DNA of 64,000 bases from Lucifuga dentata (GCA_014773175.1 VXCM01000282.1:62001-126000); one strand, 5' to 3'. Shown: positions 52,300-64,000, counted from the first letter of the stretch. Numbers and translations: made by a program. Notes: generated from the letters alone by a model not told the origin.

Positions 52300-53174
52300 G
52301 TCCCTGTTAGACATACTGTATATATTATACAGTAGCTAAATGCCTATTGTTGGTCACATAAGTTTTCACTGAACAGAAGTGTTAAACTTGCGCATAACAT
52401 ATTCTCTGTTGAAATACGGTTGAAATATGGACTGAACACCCCAAAATGCAAATGTTTCCATGTGTTTAAAAAATTTTGGAGTTTCAAGTTTGTGATATGA
52501 GAAGAGTTGGAGTAATTAAAACATTTAGAATGGGAGTATTGGTGACTATACTATAATGTCATTCAGCAAACCAATGTGATATAGAGTTAAAATAAAGTAA
52601 AAGTGATGGGATCCAGAAATAAAGGTGCATTTTTTTCTTTGCATTTATACTTGCAAACATTATGAGAATTAGCTAAGAAAGTTTGTCACTTGACAGAAAT
52701 CACTACATAATAGTAATTTAAATCCAGTATGAATCCTTTATTTTACCACAACTGAGCAAAGTGAGTTCACTAAGTTAGTTCTTCTTGCTTACGTTACCAA
52801 ATGGATTTAGATCATTTTGGATCACAGTTGGCCAGTTCATGCTATTCCTTCAACCATTTACTCTCTCCTTCAATCCCCTTCTCCTCCCTCCTCTCCTCTT
52901 TTATAGCCTGCCTATGGTGGCCAGCACAGTTCGTGTCTTGTCTCAGTCATGAACAGCACATTGTCCTCCACAAACAAGGCTCTGTGCAACTGTGANCCCC
53001 CCCCCCCCAATATAAATCAACACAATTCCTGAGTTCACATTTATCCAATTTATTTATGTTATATATTTAAACAGGTGGCTCAGCTTTAACCGATCTCAGT
53101 TAGCTTCTCTAGGAGAGAATGGAGCCAGTGACTTTTATCAAATGCTGGGCTTCAAGTTATGTTAGTTATGGCTG

Positions 53175-53199
53175 TTTTTTTTTTTTTTTTTTTTTTTTT
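53175..53199. repeat. poly(T) run
   Basis: About 25 T residues in intron 8. Confidence 0.9.
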
Positions 53200-53454
53200 G
53201 AGAAATTATTAAAACGAGCTGTTCTAAAAATGCGCGTAGCATGATTTACTGATTGGCTGAGATATATATTTTAGAGAAAATGCTTCTTTTTCTAAAGTTG
53301 GTACTCTAAAGCAGTAAACCTAGATGGCTTTCTCTACTTAAAGCGCCTTACCTTCACTGCTGAAACTGTGGAAAAACCAGCAGCAATAAAGAAGAGATGT
53401 TACATTCATTTGTCTGTATTTCATCGGGTCACTGTTGCATATTCCCTCTTCTCT

Positions 53455-53640
53455 GATTACAAATGCAGAGGGGTGAAAGGGGGGCTGCCGATGCGAATAC
53501 ATTTGTGTAAGAGGCTGCCTAATTACCAGAGCTGGTTCTCCACTTCACTTAACTTTCTAATTGGCTTGCCTTTTTGGCTGCCATTAATTACAAGAGTTCA
53601 TATTCCATTAATGATCGGGGAGACAGGCACATACTGATGC
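53455..53640. promoter_or_regulatory. candidate conserved regulatory block upstream of exon 9
   Basis: Complex sequence with at least four homeodomain-type cores in 130 bp: CCTAATTACC, TTCTAATTGG, CCATTAATTAC and CCATTAATGATCG. This is the densest such cluster seen in the window. Inferred; no alignment was possible. Confidence 0.35.
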
Positions 53641-53858
53641 AAGCAGTGAGAGTGTGTGTGTGCACATTAACATGCACATACAGTATGCCTCCAGACAGAC
53701 ATACGCAGACGGAAAGGCACATACTAACACCTATGCACCAATGAGCATGAGCGCACGTCTCATTTTCTACCTCTCATTACACGGTACGGTTTTGTATGTG
53801 TGTTTGTACAACCTCTGGCCTGCAATGTTTCTCTCTCAGCTAAAAGGCTCATCATATC

Positions 53859-53897
53859 TTTTTTTTTTTTTTTTTTTTNTTTTTTTTTTTTTTTTTT
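53859..53897. repeat. poly(T) run with N, upstream of exon 9
   Basis: T homopolymer of uncertain length with an N at 53879. It ends about 72 bp before the exon 9 acceptor, which has its own pyrimidine tract. Confidence 0.9.
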
Positions 53898-53930
53898 CCC
53901 AAGAAGCAGCTTCATTAAATAGTTTTGTGA

Positions 53931-54047
<117 letters not shown>

Positions 54048-55239
54048 TGAGTCCTTTCAGAGTTTACATGCCATCGATTTAGGGGTTTGGCCCCGAGGCT
54101 ATCCCATTCCCTAATGATCAGAATTAATACCTCCACTCCACCCCTACTTTTATCTGTCTCACTCACACACACACACCATTTATCAAACCGTCCTCACCTA
54201 GATCAATCCATCTAAAGAGATATGGCCTGGAGTGATTTTTCCAAACCAACAGGCGAACACAGCTCAAACATGAGCATCCGTGTTAATTAAGAGTCAAACT
54301 ACCATCTGAAAACACCCAATAAAATCACCCAACATGCAAAAGTTACACAAGAATCATTACTGTTAAAGTGGTAGGTTTGAGACTAATTACAGAGTTTTAC
54401 TTTGACTGACATATTTTTGGGGTTCTTAGCATTTGTAGTTACTCAGGGAATAACTTATTGATCACTTATTTTATCTTGATCAAACTTTAACATTCATTCT
54501 CTAGGAACCTAGGATTTTTTATTTGTTTGTTTTTCAGCACAACAACTTTGGAAATTAATATATTTCTGTAATATATAAACAGATAATACTGTCACTTGTC
54601 CATTGACCAAAAATATTTTTATATATCATGTCTGTAGCATTTTAGGCTATCCTTGTTAGCAGTGAGCCAATTGTACTAAATGCTTTCTCAGTACTAGCTG
54701 GCCTGTTAATTGGGCACTAGCATGACTGGCCCAGGCCATAAATAAAGTTGCTAACAAGTCATTTTAACCTGAGGTAGCACTGTAAAGGTAAAGAGAGGCC
54801 ACTATGTCTTTGTGCGGCTAGCCTTATCAGAGAGATGGCAGTCAGCACATGCTTAGTGTTATTAGCCATATCTAATTAAAGGGGCTGCAGTCTGGGTAAC
54901 TGGGGTTTGATCTGAGTGGCTGTTAAAATAATCCATGAAAGTATCACTGAGCTTTAAGGTACAAGCATGAAAGATGAAGCTGAAAAGCAGGGAACGGTAA
55001 AAGGAGAGAGAAGGAGAGTTAAAGGGTGAGATGGTGGGAAGCATAGATGAAAAGAAAGTGAGAGAGAGATAAGGCAAGAGACAGAGATGAGACACGATAA
55101 ATCCTCATTACCAGCAGGCTAACAATGTTAACATGATTCTCAGCTATTGTTCAATCTGAGACCTCAGAGACAGAAGTTAGATTAGCGTATGGCGTGTCAG
55201 TCTATGGAGAATTCATTTTATAGTGGGCCAGAAACGGTG

Positions 55240-55245
55240 CACACG

Positions 55246-55289
<44 letters not shown>

Positions 55290-55312
55290 TACACACACAC
55301 ACACACACACAC
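55240..55312. repeat. CA microsatellite
   Basis: CA tract interrupted once by AATT. It is complementary to the GT tract at 55430-55489. Confidence 0.92.
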
Positions 55313-55426
55313 AGAGACAGCAGAAAAAGACCTCCTGACCAGAGGGAATCCTGTTGAGGTTATCAAATCACGTGACCTCCCTGAAATCCATGGGGGATCA
55401 ATTCTTACAGCTTAGATAAAGCCAAG

Positions 55427-55429
<3 letters not shown>

Positions 55430-55489
<60 letters not shown>
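55430..55489. repeat. GT microsatellite
   Basis: About 30 uninterrupted GT units. Confidence 0.92.
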
Positions 55490-55490
<1 letters not shown>

Positions 55491-55961
55491 CAGCCAGGCT
55501 CATGAACAGTAGCTTGGTCACTTTAGGCTGTCTGTTTGTTTGTTATTTTTATTGGTAGGGGGATTGCAACACACCCTGAAGGTGTGTATGTTTGTGTGTG
55601 TTGTGTTTGAGCATATTTGTGCAAGACTAACACACACTGTGTTAATCGTGGGAGGTTAATCTTGGTTTGTGGAAGATGTTGTGTATGTGTGTATGTGTGT
55701 CTATCTGTGTGTAAGAGAGGGGAACCGGGGGTGGTTAATCTAAGGGGTATTAGCTTTTAAACCCTGCATGCTGGGATCCCGCTGCCCCCACATCTCTTTG
55801 TACACAAGTGCGTGCATGTGTGTCTGGGTGTGTATGTGTGGCTGCGTGCATGACTGTCCACAGGCATATTTCTATATACAGTTATTTGAGAGCGAGCAGT
55901 ACATTGTCACATGGAAGGGTGAAGGGGGGAAAACAATAAAGTGAATGACTGGGGATGATGG

Positions 55962-55966
<5 letters not shown>

Positions 55967-55994
<28 letters not shown>
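55967..55994. repeat. GA microsatellite
   Basis: About 13 GA units. Confidence 0.9.
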
Positions 55995-55995
<1 letters not shown>

Positions 55996-56239
55996 TCACG
56001 GAGAAAGAGGTTATTTTAGGGGAACTGCCATTTCACTGGGTTGTTCTGCTGGTTGGGAAGCCCCATCGTTGGGTGTCTCCATAGCAACCCCCAGTGATGT
56101 TACCTCCTGACCCACTGATTTGTTGAAGTCAATTTCCCTCACTGTGATTGTGCATATCTGTGCTGGTGAAAAACACTTACATCTACATACATGTGCACCT
56201 ACAAAATAAACGTTTGTTCTGATTTTTTCACATTTGCAC

Positions 56240-56243
<4 letters not shown>

Positions 56244-56271
<28 letters not shown>
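56244..56271. repeat. CA microsatellite
   Basis: About 14 CA units. Confidence 0.9.
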
Positions 56272-56276
<5 letters not shown>

Positions 56277-56522
56277 CACAATTAGATCTACAACAGTGAA
56301 ATCGGCAAAGATTTCAGAAAATATAAAACACTTAGTGGAAGTGTTTTCACCATCAGATGAAGGCAATCAGTGCTGAGTTCATATCCAATGGCTGTAAATG
56401 AACTGTAGGTCATCTATGTTTGTTGTTCTGACAATTAAAAACATGAAATTGATAAATAAAATGCAAAGCGCAGTTCAATCAGCGTTCCTGTATGAAACAG
56501 CCAGCAACAAAAGTACACACAT

Positions 56523-56568
56523 TTACTTTACTTTTACTTACTTTACTTTTACTTTATTTTGCTTTCAC
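56523..56568. repeat. TTTAC pentanucleotide-like array
   Basis: Imperfect ACTTT/ACTTTT units. Confidence 0.75.
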
Positions 56569-56621
56569 ATATAACACAAAAAATACACAAAAAAAAGAAG
56601 AGGAATGTGAAGGTGAACTGC

Positions 56622-56660
56622 AAAAAAAAAAAAAAAAAAANAAAAAAAAAAAAAAAAAAA
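56622..56660. repeat. poly(A) run with assembly N
   Basis: A homopolymer with an N at 56641; length uncertain. Confidence 0.9.
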
Positions 56661-57624
56661 CCCTCAGGGGGCTTTTATAGGGCAGTTCACCAGAACATAC
56701 ATGTCACCACTTAATTCATAAGACAGTTAGAAAAATAAAATCAAGAAAAAGAAAAAATAAACAACAAAGACAAAGCAACAAAAGCACATCACTACATTAT
56801 CTTTCTGACGCACAAACACACTCATAGACATTACAAACTGTCTTTTCATTCACATGTGCACACACTTTCCCTTCACATACACTTTCACTCTTTTTCTTAT
56901 GCACCCACACCCACATCTTTTTTCTCTGTCTCTGTCTCACGTACACACACACATACACACACACACTCACACACCATAGATGTGTTAACACACATGTTGG
57001 TGTGTATTATTGATGAGCGAGCACACGGTAAGGCTCAGCAGATTAAATAAAAATGCTAAAGGCCGGCAAGGGGTGCAGATCACTCATAAATTATTGGCAG
57101 AAATACATCTGCACCAGGGAATCTCAATTTGAATGGAGAAAATGTGTGTGTTTCCATATGGATGTATGTGCATTAAAGTATGTACACAGTCACACGGAGA
57201 ATCATATACAGAGAATGTACACATACTGTACAGTCAGACACGCAAAATGCAAATGCACCGACATATTGTTATTCTATAGTAGCCAACACACACACTTACA
57301 TATCCTGTGTACTCAAATATGATGAGTACACAATATGACACACTCACACAAACACGCACCCCTCCATGCCTTTCTAGACATTCTAGTTAGACATGTACAT
57401 GACAAAAGTATCTTTGTAAGAGTATATTGTTCCCAGTCACACATCCATACTGTGTACTCACACACTATGGATGTGTGTGCGTGCTCGCTTAGATATATGT
57501 TCAACAGTGTTCATAAATGAATACATGTGATGTATGTATATGCCAAACCACAATGTGATATCATGATGGAATCTCATTAATTAAATCTTTAGTGTTATTT
57601 TTTCAGCGGGAGATGAAACACACT

Positions 57625-57653
57625 AAAAAAAAAAAAAANAAAAAAAAAAAAAA
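57625..57653. repeat. poly(A) run with assembly N
   Basis: A homopolymer with an N at 57639; length uncertain. Confidence 0.9.
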
Positions 57654-58229
57654 GTCATGTGATTCTGCGTTTAAATGTCATTTTTGCTTGTGATCATGAA
57701 AGCAGGATTTCTGCTCTGACTGTAACCAGAAACAGGAGGCTCTTAAAGTTTATGAGGGATGGATCATGATTCTGTCTCAAAGAATATTTTTTCCAGGAAA
57801 ACCAGTGACATTTCCACTGCTCAGACCTTCATTAGACAATCCCTGAAGGTTCATAAACTTCCTCTGAACATAAAAAAAGTAAAATGTTTTGCTAATTTGG
57901 ACATTTCACTGTGTTTACTTCAAAAGTTTTGTAAAACGTACTCGCACATAAACAACTGTCCCCTATAGGCTACCATAGAACAGTTTCTGATTATAAAAAC
58001 AGCCTGAGAACAGCCAATAACACCTCTGCTATTAATGATATGACTTAATATAAAATAAATAATAGAACTAGCATTTATTTACTCATACGCAGTGGAAATA
58101 AAATAAAGATAGAGAGAAAAATGTTGCAAAACACTAAAAGAAGCCAACACAATACCTGCTCACACAGATTTCAATAAGAGCAGCACCTAAAAGCTTCAAA
58201 TGTAATGTATAAAATGTCTTTCTTTCTCG

Positions 58230-58440
58230 TCCTCTCGCTACAGCCAGTACCTCTCCGCTAAGTTCTCCTAACGCTCCGGTGATGTAAAAATCAATGGCTG
58301 GGTCATCAGGTTTCCGTTGTAGACTGCCCCTCCCCTTCCTGCCTGCAATTTAATAATGCCCCTTTAAAGGCAGTGTTTAAGCCCTGGCGAGCGATTGTTT
58401 TGTCAATAAGACCTCCTTTTACGAACGTCTTAAAAGCATA
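58230..58440. promoter_or_regulatory. candidate conserved regulatory block in intron 9
   Basis: Repeat-free, relatively GC-balanced segment with AAAAATCAATGG, CAATTTAATAATG and TTTTGTCAATAAGACC. TCAATAA-type sequences are PBX/HOX-like. Inferred from composition only. Confidence 0.3.
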
Positions 58441-58727
58441 GACAGGGAGAGGTGGAGAGAGAGAGAGAGAAAGGTAGTGTTTAAGAGGGCAGAGTGGATG
58501 GACGTTGAGGATCCGTAGGAAGGAATAGTGTGGCGCGTATGTGTGTGCTGCTTATCAGGTTTCTGAAAGGATGTGGGTGAGGGAAGGAGGGAGGAAAACA
58601 GTCAAGAAAGGATAAAGAGAAATGAGGAAAGGAAAAAAGAATATAAAAAGCTGGATGGGAAAGCAGTACATACTTACTGTTTAATCTTAATTTATGATGT
58701 TAGTAAAGAAAGACTTAATGATCAGAG

Positions 58728-58830
58728 GGAGAGAGAGAGAGAGAGAGATGAGTTGATGAATTGCATGGTTCAGTATGTTGACAGCCTGGAGAGAGAGAAA
58801 TGCTGGAACTTGTCCACATAAAGCCTTCTG

Positions 58831-58866
<36 letters not shown>
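58728..58866. repeat. GA and GT microsatellites
   Basis: GA run at 58728-58748 and GT run at 58833-58866, the latter ending in GCGCGC. Confidence 0.88.
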
Positions 58867-58870
<4 letters not shown>

Positions 58871-59836
58871 CCTCCCGCGTGTGTGTGTTTTGGAATTAGC
58901 AGGCCCAGTTTCAGACCATGGCCTACAGCCTGCTTCATACACTGCAGCTCTGCCAAGTTGCTAAAGCCTGAAACTCAGTGACATTATAGCAAATACCACA
59001 CACACATACACACACACACACACCTACACGCATAAATGAACACACACCTTACACCCAATGCGATCTCACCTTTGGATTTCGACGAGGCACAAAAGGTTAA
59101 ACATCAGTGATATTACAATATGAAAATGATTTCAAATTAATAAATGTGCAGTACATATGTCTCAATGTTTATGTGAGTTCTCTCTTTTTCCTACTTGCAC
59201 GTGTAAAGACATTCTGTGAAGCAAACACAGGCTCTCCTCCTCCTCCTCCTCCCTCTTTCTCTTTCTTCCTCACACTCTCTCTTACATCACAGCACAGCGC
59301 CCGAGGCCAGACCTGCATTTCTCTTCATTCTCCTCTCTCTCCCTCTCCCTTTCTCTTTATTCCCTCTTCTTTTCTCCCCACTCCACTCCCTCGCTTTTCA
59401 ACCTCCTTTTATAGGAGAAATCCAAAACATGAAAGGCAGCAGAAGTGAATGCCGAGGTCTGTGTTCGCATGGCCAGTGTCGTACTCGCAACCATCACTCG
59501 GTTGTGTTTCTCACGCTGCTGTTTCCTTGTGCTGATCAGATGCTGTATGAAGTCAGTCAGCTGAGATACACAGCAAACAGTATTTTGTGTCAAACCTGAA
59601 AAACAGGACATTCCTGTCATAATTAGCAGATGGCAAAATGACATTGATTATGCACAATTAAGATAAATTGTGATTTTTACAGAGAAGCATAAAATAATGA
59701 AGCAAATACAGACTGTTGGTATGGAGGCACATACGGTGACTCTAAGTCAGTTTTTGATGAAATGATGTACATTGATGAGATGCTGTGAACTTAATAAGAC
59801 ATTATTCTGTTAAACTGACAAAAGTATCAGGCAGAC

Positions 59837-59971
59837 TTTGATGAAGATTCTCAGTCATCCAGGTGGGTAGATATACTGTATGAAAACTGAGTCAAGTCAA
59901 CTGNTTTGATGAAGATTCTCAGTCATCCAGGTGGGTAGATATACTGTATGAAAACTGAGTCAAGTCAACTG
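59837..59971. repeat. N-separated direct duplication, 67/67 bp of unique sequence
   Basis: Bases 59837-59903 and 59905-59971 are identical (TTTGATGAAGATTCTCAG...GTCAACTG) on both sides of the N at 59904. Probable assembly overlap. The second copy runs into the left arm of the foldback element. Confidence 0.95.
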
Positions 59972-60572
59972 GATTCAAGTTTTTTAATTCTGAAACGTTT
60001 CACCATTCGTCTAAATGGCTTTATCAGTCAGAAATGAATGAACAGAAGGGTGTTAAACCAGTAACAGGTGTCAAATCACAACACATTTTTTGAATAATGC
60101 ATGTAGTAAAACACATTATTAAAATTTCAAACAATGAATAAATTTTCAAATAATAATTTTAAACTTCTAATTTTTAATGGTGGTAGGTAGGTGTGGCAGG
60201 TAGATTGTATCTGAGACCTCCATTTCTGTTGAGGGAAGGTCTCTCTACATGAACATAAATTTAGGGACTCCTGCATCCAACCAGGGGACCATTAAAAATT
60301 AGAAGTTTAAAATTATTATTTGAAATTTATTCATTGTTTGAAATTTGAATAATGCATTTTACTACATGCATTATTCAAAAAATTTGAATAATATATGTAT
60401 GTATTTGGAATTGGAATTGAAGGTTTGTTGTGATTTGACAATAGTTACTGTAGTTACTGGAGGTTTAACATCCTTCTGTGCATTCATTTCTGACTGATGA
60501 AGCCATTTGGATGAATGCTGAAACGTTTCAGAATTAAAAACTTGAATCAAGTTGACTTGACTCAGTTTTCAT
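59948..60572. mobile_element. palindromic foldback element, about 625 bp
   Basis: The left arm (59948-60181) and the reverse complement of the right arm (60288-60572) match over most of their length. Shared blocks include ATGAAAACTGAGTCAAGTCA, AATTCTGAAACGTTTCA, TCAGTCAGAAATGAATG, GAATAATGCATGTAGTAAAA and AACTTCTAATTTTTAATGGT. The right arm is longer, with an insertion around 60390-60440. A 106-bp spacer (60182-60287) is not palindromic. There is no long ORF. It is either a foldback/MITE-type transposon or two inverted copies of a dispersed repeat; I cannot name the family. Confidence 0.8.
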
Positions 60573-60690
60573 CAGGCACACTGCTTTCCTCTATATTCTA
60601 AAGACAATAACTAATTTCTGCCTCTAAAATGGATCTAAAATCGCAGAGAAATGGCTTCAATGGCTTCTTGTTCTATCACAGATATCATAC

Positions 60691-60726
60691 ATTTTTTTTT
60701 TTTTTTTANATTTTTTTTTTTTTTTT
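60691..60726. repeat. poly(T) run with assembly N
   Basis: T homopolymer interrupted by ANA at 60708-60710. Confidence 0.88.
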
Positions 60727-61240
60727 GCACGGCATGTTTCACAGATCACACACTCCTTTTCTCTGTCACTCACACTTTGCTGTTTGCTGACTGTGAGTGT
60801 TGGATGTCTAAAGCCGCCTTTGCTAGTTTTGGGCAGTCAGACGGAACCCCATTGCAATGGCTGCTGTGAGCCAGTGGGGGGAAGTGACACACACACAGGC
60901 AGGATGTGACACGGGCAGTGTGTGGGGATTTAGTTGAACCACAGTGTGTTTACAGCAGGGCCCACGGTTAAGCCCTGTCAGCAATACTAGCTCTGCATGA
61001 CAGCGTAGTCGTCTGTGTGTGTGTACGAGTGTAGACTGTTGCTTTCTTGATGGTATATACTAAGTACAGTATAGACAGGATAAAAAAAAAAAAATCACAT
61101 TCGCAGTATGCACATGCAACACACAAGAACACATATGCTCACACAGATACACACTCCAGCAGAGAAACGCAAACATGGCATTGCTGTCATACAGTGAGAG
61201 TACTACTGAGAGCTTACCTACATACCTATATGCACAAAGC

Positions 61241-61241
<1 letters not shown>

Positions 61242-61274
<33 letters not shown>
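61242..61274. repeat. CA microsatellite
   Basis: About 16 CA units. Confidence 0.9.
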
Positions 61275-61276
<2 letters not shown>

Positions 61277-61797
61277 CATACATACATTTCTATCCAAGCC
61301 CAAAGGCTAGAGGACACTGCAGACACAGGGTCTGTCCAATGTTGTGTTTGTGGAGTGGGCAGCGCAGACGGCCATGTTGTTTTTGGGTAAAGCCAGGCTT
61401 CAAGCCATACCCTTTCTCTGGCATTGATGGATGAATGACTAACTGAGTCCAGGACCCTCTGAGTGTGTATGGAGGGAAGCAGAAACACAGATAAAGGAGT
61501 GGTGAAGATCGCATCTGACAGACACACATTTCACTTTTGACGTCCAATTCTACATCTGTCTTTGTTTCTTTTTTCTTCTTCCGTCTTTGTCTATTCCTTC
61601 TTTACTTTCTCTCTTATTTTCTTGCTTTCCCTCTCTGTACCCCATCCCACCCTCTGTTTATATTTTGCCTTTTGGCAAGTCTCATTTAGAAGTCAGCGAC
61701 TGTTACAAAGCCAGCCCAGTCAGAGCCATTCAGTTCATGTGTGTTTTTCAGTGGCCAACATTTTCTTTCTGTAATTCTGAAAGGCACCTGGTTGTCA

Positions 61798-61897
61798 TGC
61801 ACACACACACGCGTGCGCGCACACACACACACACTCAACACACATACACAAGTTCTGCACTCAAGGTTGTGTGCATGTGTGTGTGTGTGTGTGTGTC
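61798..61897. repeat. CA/GC and GT microsatellites
   Basis: CA tract with a GCGTGCGCGC core (61798-61834) and a GT tract (61874-61897), in inverted orientation. Confidence 0.85.
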
Positions 61898-62449
61898 TGG
61901 TCACCCTGCCTGTCACTCCACTCTGTAAAACCGTCTTTAGTGGTAGATTCATGGCTCTCTTAATGGACACTGGGCTCTTGGGTAGAGGAGCAACAAGGAA
62001 TACTGTGCATGTGTGTATATGCGTGTGCATGTGTGTCTGTGTGTATGCTTACACACTTGTATTTTATGTGTTTGCAGTAATGGGTATTAAGTGACCCCAT
62101 GGCTGCTCTCAGCCTAAAGCTGCTTTTGAATTTCACACTGTTTTCTTGTGTTTCCTTCCATGTGGTGCTTGGGGTTTAGCTAATCCGCCTCGTGTCATTA
62201 GGAGTTGGACTGGCAATGTGCATGTGCTCATGCATGTTTGTGGGTGTGTCGTACATACCTGTACTTGCATTTGGAAAGGTTCAGCTCTTTGCCTGCCAAA
62301 TCAAGACTTCCATGTATGGCTGACTCAAAACACAGAACTCCAGTCTAATAACAGCCTAACAGCACTCAAACTTGGTCATGTGACACTTAAATGACATCAT
62401 TTCAACTTTACATGCCAAATGTGGGTGCAAGTAGATGTGCTGCACTTGT

Positions 62450-62471
62450 TGTGTGTTTGTGTGTGTGTGTG

Positions 62472-62526
<55 letters not shown>
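62450..62526. repeat. GT microsatellite
   Basis: About 37 GT units with minor interruptions. Confidence 0.92.
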
Positions 62527-62528
<2 letters not shown>

Positions 62529-62633
62529 AATATGCTTGTTGGTTTATGTGTCATGTATGTCACAATGGCTGTGCTAACTCCCAGTAATGCATCATACCTT
62601 TCCTACCACAGAATTAACTGGCAAAACGGGTTA

Positions 62634-62681
62634 CGTGTGTGTGTGTGTGTGTGGGTGTGGGTGTGTGTGTGTGTGTGTGTA
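62634..62681. repeat. GT microsatellite
   Basis: GT units with GGGT variants. Confidence 0.9.
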
Positions 62682-63532
62682 GGGGAGTGTTAGGGACCTC
62701 AATCGTGTATTTGTAGCTGTGTGATTCGTCTGCATAGCTTTAGGCCAAAACAGTGAGAACGATGCTCCAGACTGACAAGTGAGCGCATGTAGCAGAATGT
62801 GCAGAGAGCAGTAAAGTGTGTGTTCATGTGTGTTTGTATCCGTAAAGAGGAAAAGTAAAATACTGTTCCATAGCTACCAGTAGGGTACTAAGTTGTGTCC
62901 TCAGATTTTTCCTTGTTTGTGATTTGCAGAGGTTTAATAATGTAAATCAATAACGGATAGACTTTTTCCAATGTCCTTCATGAAACAAAGACAGATTCAT
63001 ACGTGTGCATGAAGGTTTCCGGTGGATCCACCTTAAAAGCCTCCTGTGAAGCAATTGATTTATAGTTCAGCGCAGGATTTAACCCATTGATTTTAGCACA
63101 TAACACTTATTGGACGTGTCATGTATTATCAGGCTGTGTCTTATGTTCATTGTATACAAGTATACTTACATTCTTTCATTAACTTTATCATACAGAGCAA
63201 AGATACAAAGGTTTGGGCCGGTTTTGCTGAAAGATCCAGCTACTGAAAAGGAAACATCTACTAAGCCATGCTTTTTTTTTATTTCTCAGGTAATCGTGTT
63301 TATATATATTTTTTTTTATTCATGTTCACTGTCAAATGTAATAGAAACACAAACAGCTCCCACTGACCAATCACACTTCTTGTGGTCTCATATTTTTGAG
63401 GAGGAGCACATCAACCATGACTGTATGTCTGCTGAAGCTGGTCTTCAATAACACCCAGACACACAAGTATATAGCTACTTTAAGCATCCTAAATATAATG
63501 TACATTCACCATATATATATATATACACATAC

Positions 63533-63780
63533 ATAGTATGTAGTATATATATTACCTTTCTATGCATAAGAAACATTAAAGAAACACTTCCAGATATACT
63601 AAAACATTTTAAACATAATAATACTGCTGAACCGCTGACAACATGCAATGTTTTGATGTACATCGCAAAGTAGTGCGTCGTTCATTACTACGAATCATTG
63701 TATGTAATTTTTAATTTAATAGGCTTTATGGCGGTCGGTTAGTAAGTACAGATTGTTCGTAAGTCACATGTTCGTAAGCC
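63533..63780. mobile_element. truncated second copy of the intron 8 TIR element
   Basis: This matches the right two-thirds of the element at 42095-42439 in the same orientation. Shared blocks include ACCTTTCTATGCAT, GAAACATTAAA, AACACTTCCAGATA, TCGCAAAGTAGTGC, ACGAATCATTGTATG and TTTAATTTAATAGGCT. The left end, with its terminal repeat, is missing and is replaced by AT/TATA repeat sequence. The last bases of the right terminus have also diverged (GTAAGCCTGTG). It has a small insertion near 63635. It is a degraded, non-coding copy. Confidence 0.8.
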
Positions 63781-63782
63781 TG

Positions 63783-63829
63783 TGTATGTATGTATGTATA
63801 CAGTGTGTGTGTGTGTGTATATATATATG
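63783..63829. repeat. GTAT/GT/TA compound microsatellite
   Basis: GTAT units, then GT, then TA repeats directly after the transposon remnant. Confidence 0.85.
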
Positions 63830-64000
63830 TTTTTTTAAAGGGTTTTTGAAATTACTTTTGAGGGTTTAGAATAATTTCTGAATTTCTTTTGCAATATTTA
63901 CTTTGTTACAATTGACAAATCTGCAGCCTGCATGGAACTCACCATTCACAGCATTTAATTGTCATGTTGTGTGTGCACACTTCATTTGTGGGGTTTTTTA

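Noticed and set aside
56622..57653. Two poly(A) runs as possible tails of processed pseudogenes or SINEs
   Set aside because: No upstream coding remnant, tRNA-like head or target duplication could be seen. Both runs contain assembly N bases.
63110..63451. 113-codon frame near the window end
   Set aside because: I considered a transposase or gag fragment, but no motif is recognisable. It overlaps AT-rich sequence with T runs. No support as a gene.

Overview
This is a eukaryotic, almost certainly teleost fish, genomic window. It carries one recognisable protein-coding gene on the + strand: the 5' part and most of the body of a meis1 homeobox gene (TALE class, MEIS family). Nine coding exons can be read with canonical AG/GT boundaries and a continuous reading frame. 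They cover 959 coding nucleotides, from the start codon at 751 to a split tryptophan codon at 54046. The last exons, which hold homeodomain helix 3 and the C-terminal region, were not found and should lie beyond base 64000. The match to MEIS1 rather than MEIS2 or MEIS3 rests on the N-terminal exon ([20 protein letters not shown]) and on the [10 protein letters not shown] linker. Which teleost co-orthologue this is (meis1a or meis1b) cannot be settled here. The fish assignment rests on compact introns, very dense CA/GT and CT/GA microsatellites, and small residue differences from the mammalian protein.

Layout: promoter and 5'UTR at 1-750; exon 1 (751-762) encodes only MAQR. Exons 2-6 are clustered between 2507 and 6426 and encode the N-terminus and the MEINOX domain that binds PBX partners. 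Intron 6 (9.3 kb), exon 7 (15720-15831, Ser/Gly-rich linker), intron 7 (20.4 kb), exon 8 (36182-36327, acidic stretch plus homeodomain helix 1), intron 8 (17.6 kb), exon 9 (53970-54046, the TALE loop and helix 2) and at least 10 kb of intron 9 follow. About 98% of the window is non-coding.

The introns hold dozens of dinucleotide repeats, a 345-bp inverted-repeat transposon-like element with a truncated second copy 21 kb downstream, a foldback (palindromic) element of about 625 bp, long purine/pyrimidine-skewed tracts, and several microsatellite-free AT-rich blocks with homeodomain-type motifs that look like candidate conserved enhancers. Nineteen single N bases mark assembly joins. At five of them the same 61-71 bp lies on both sides of the N, which points to uncollapsed contig overlaps rather than biology. 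I found no second gene, tRNA, CRISPR array or prokaryotic feature, and no undescribed multi-gene system.
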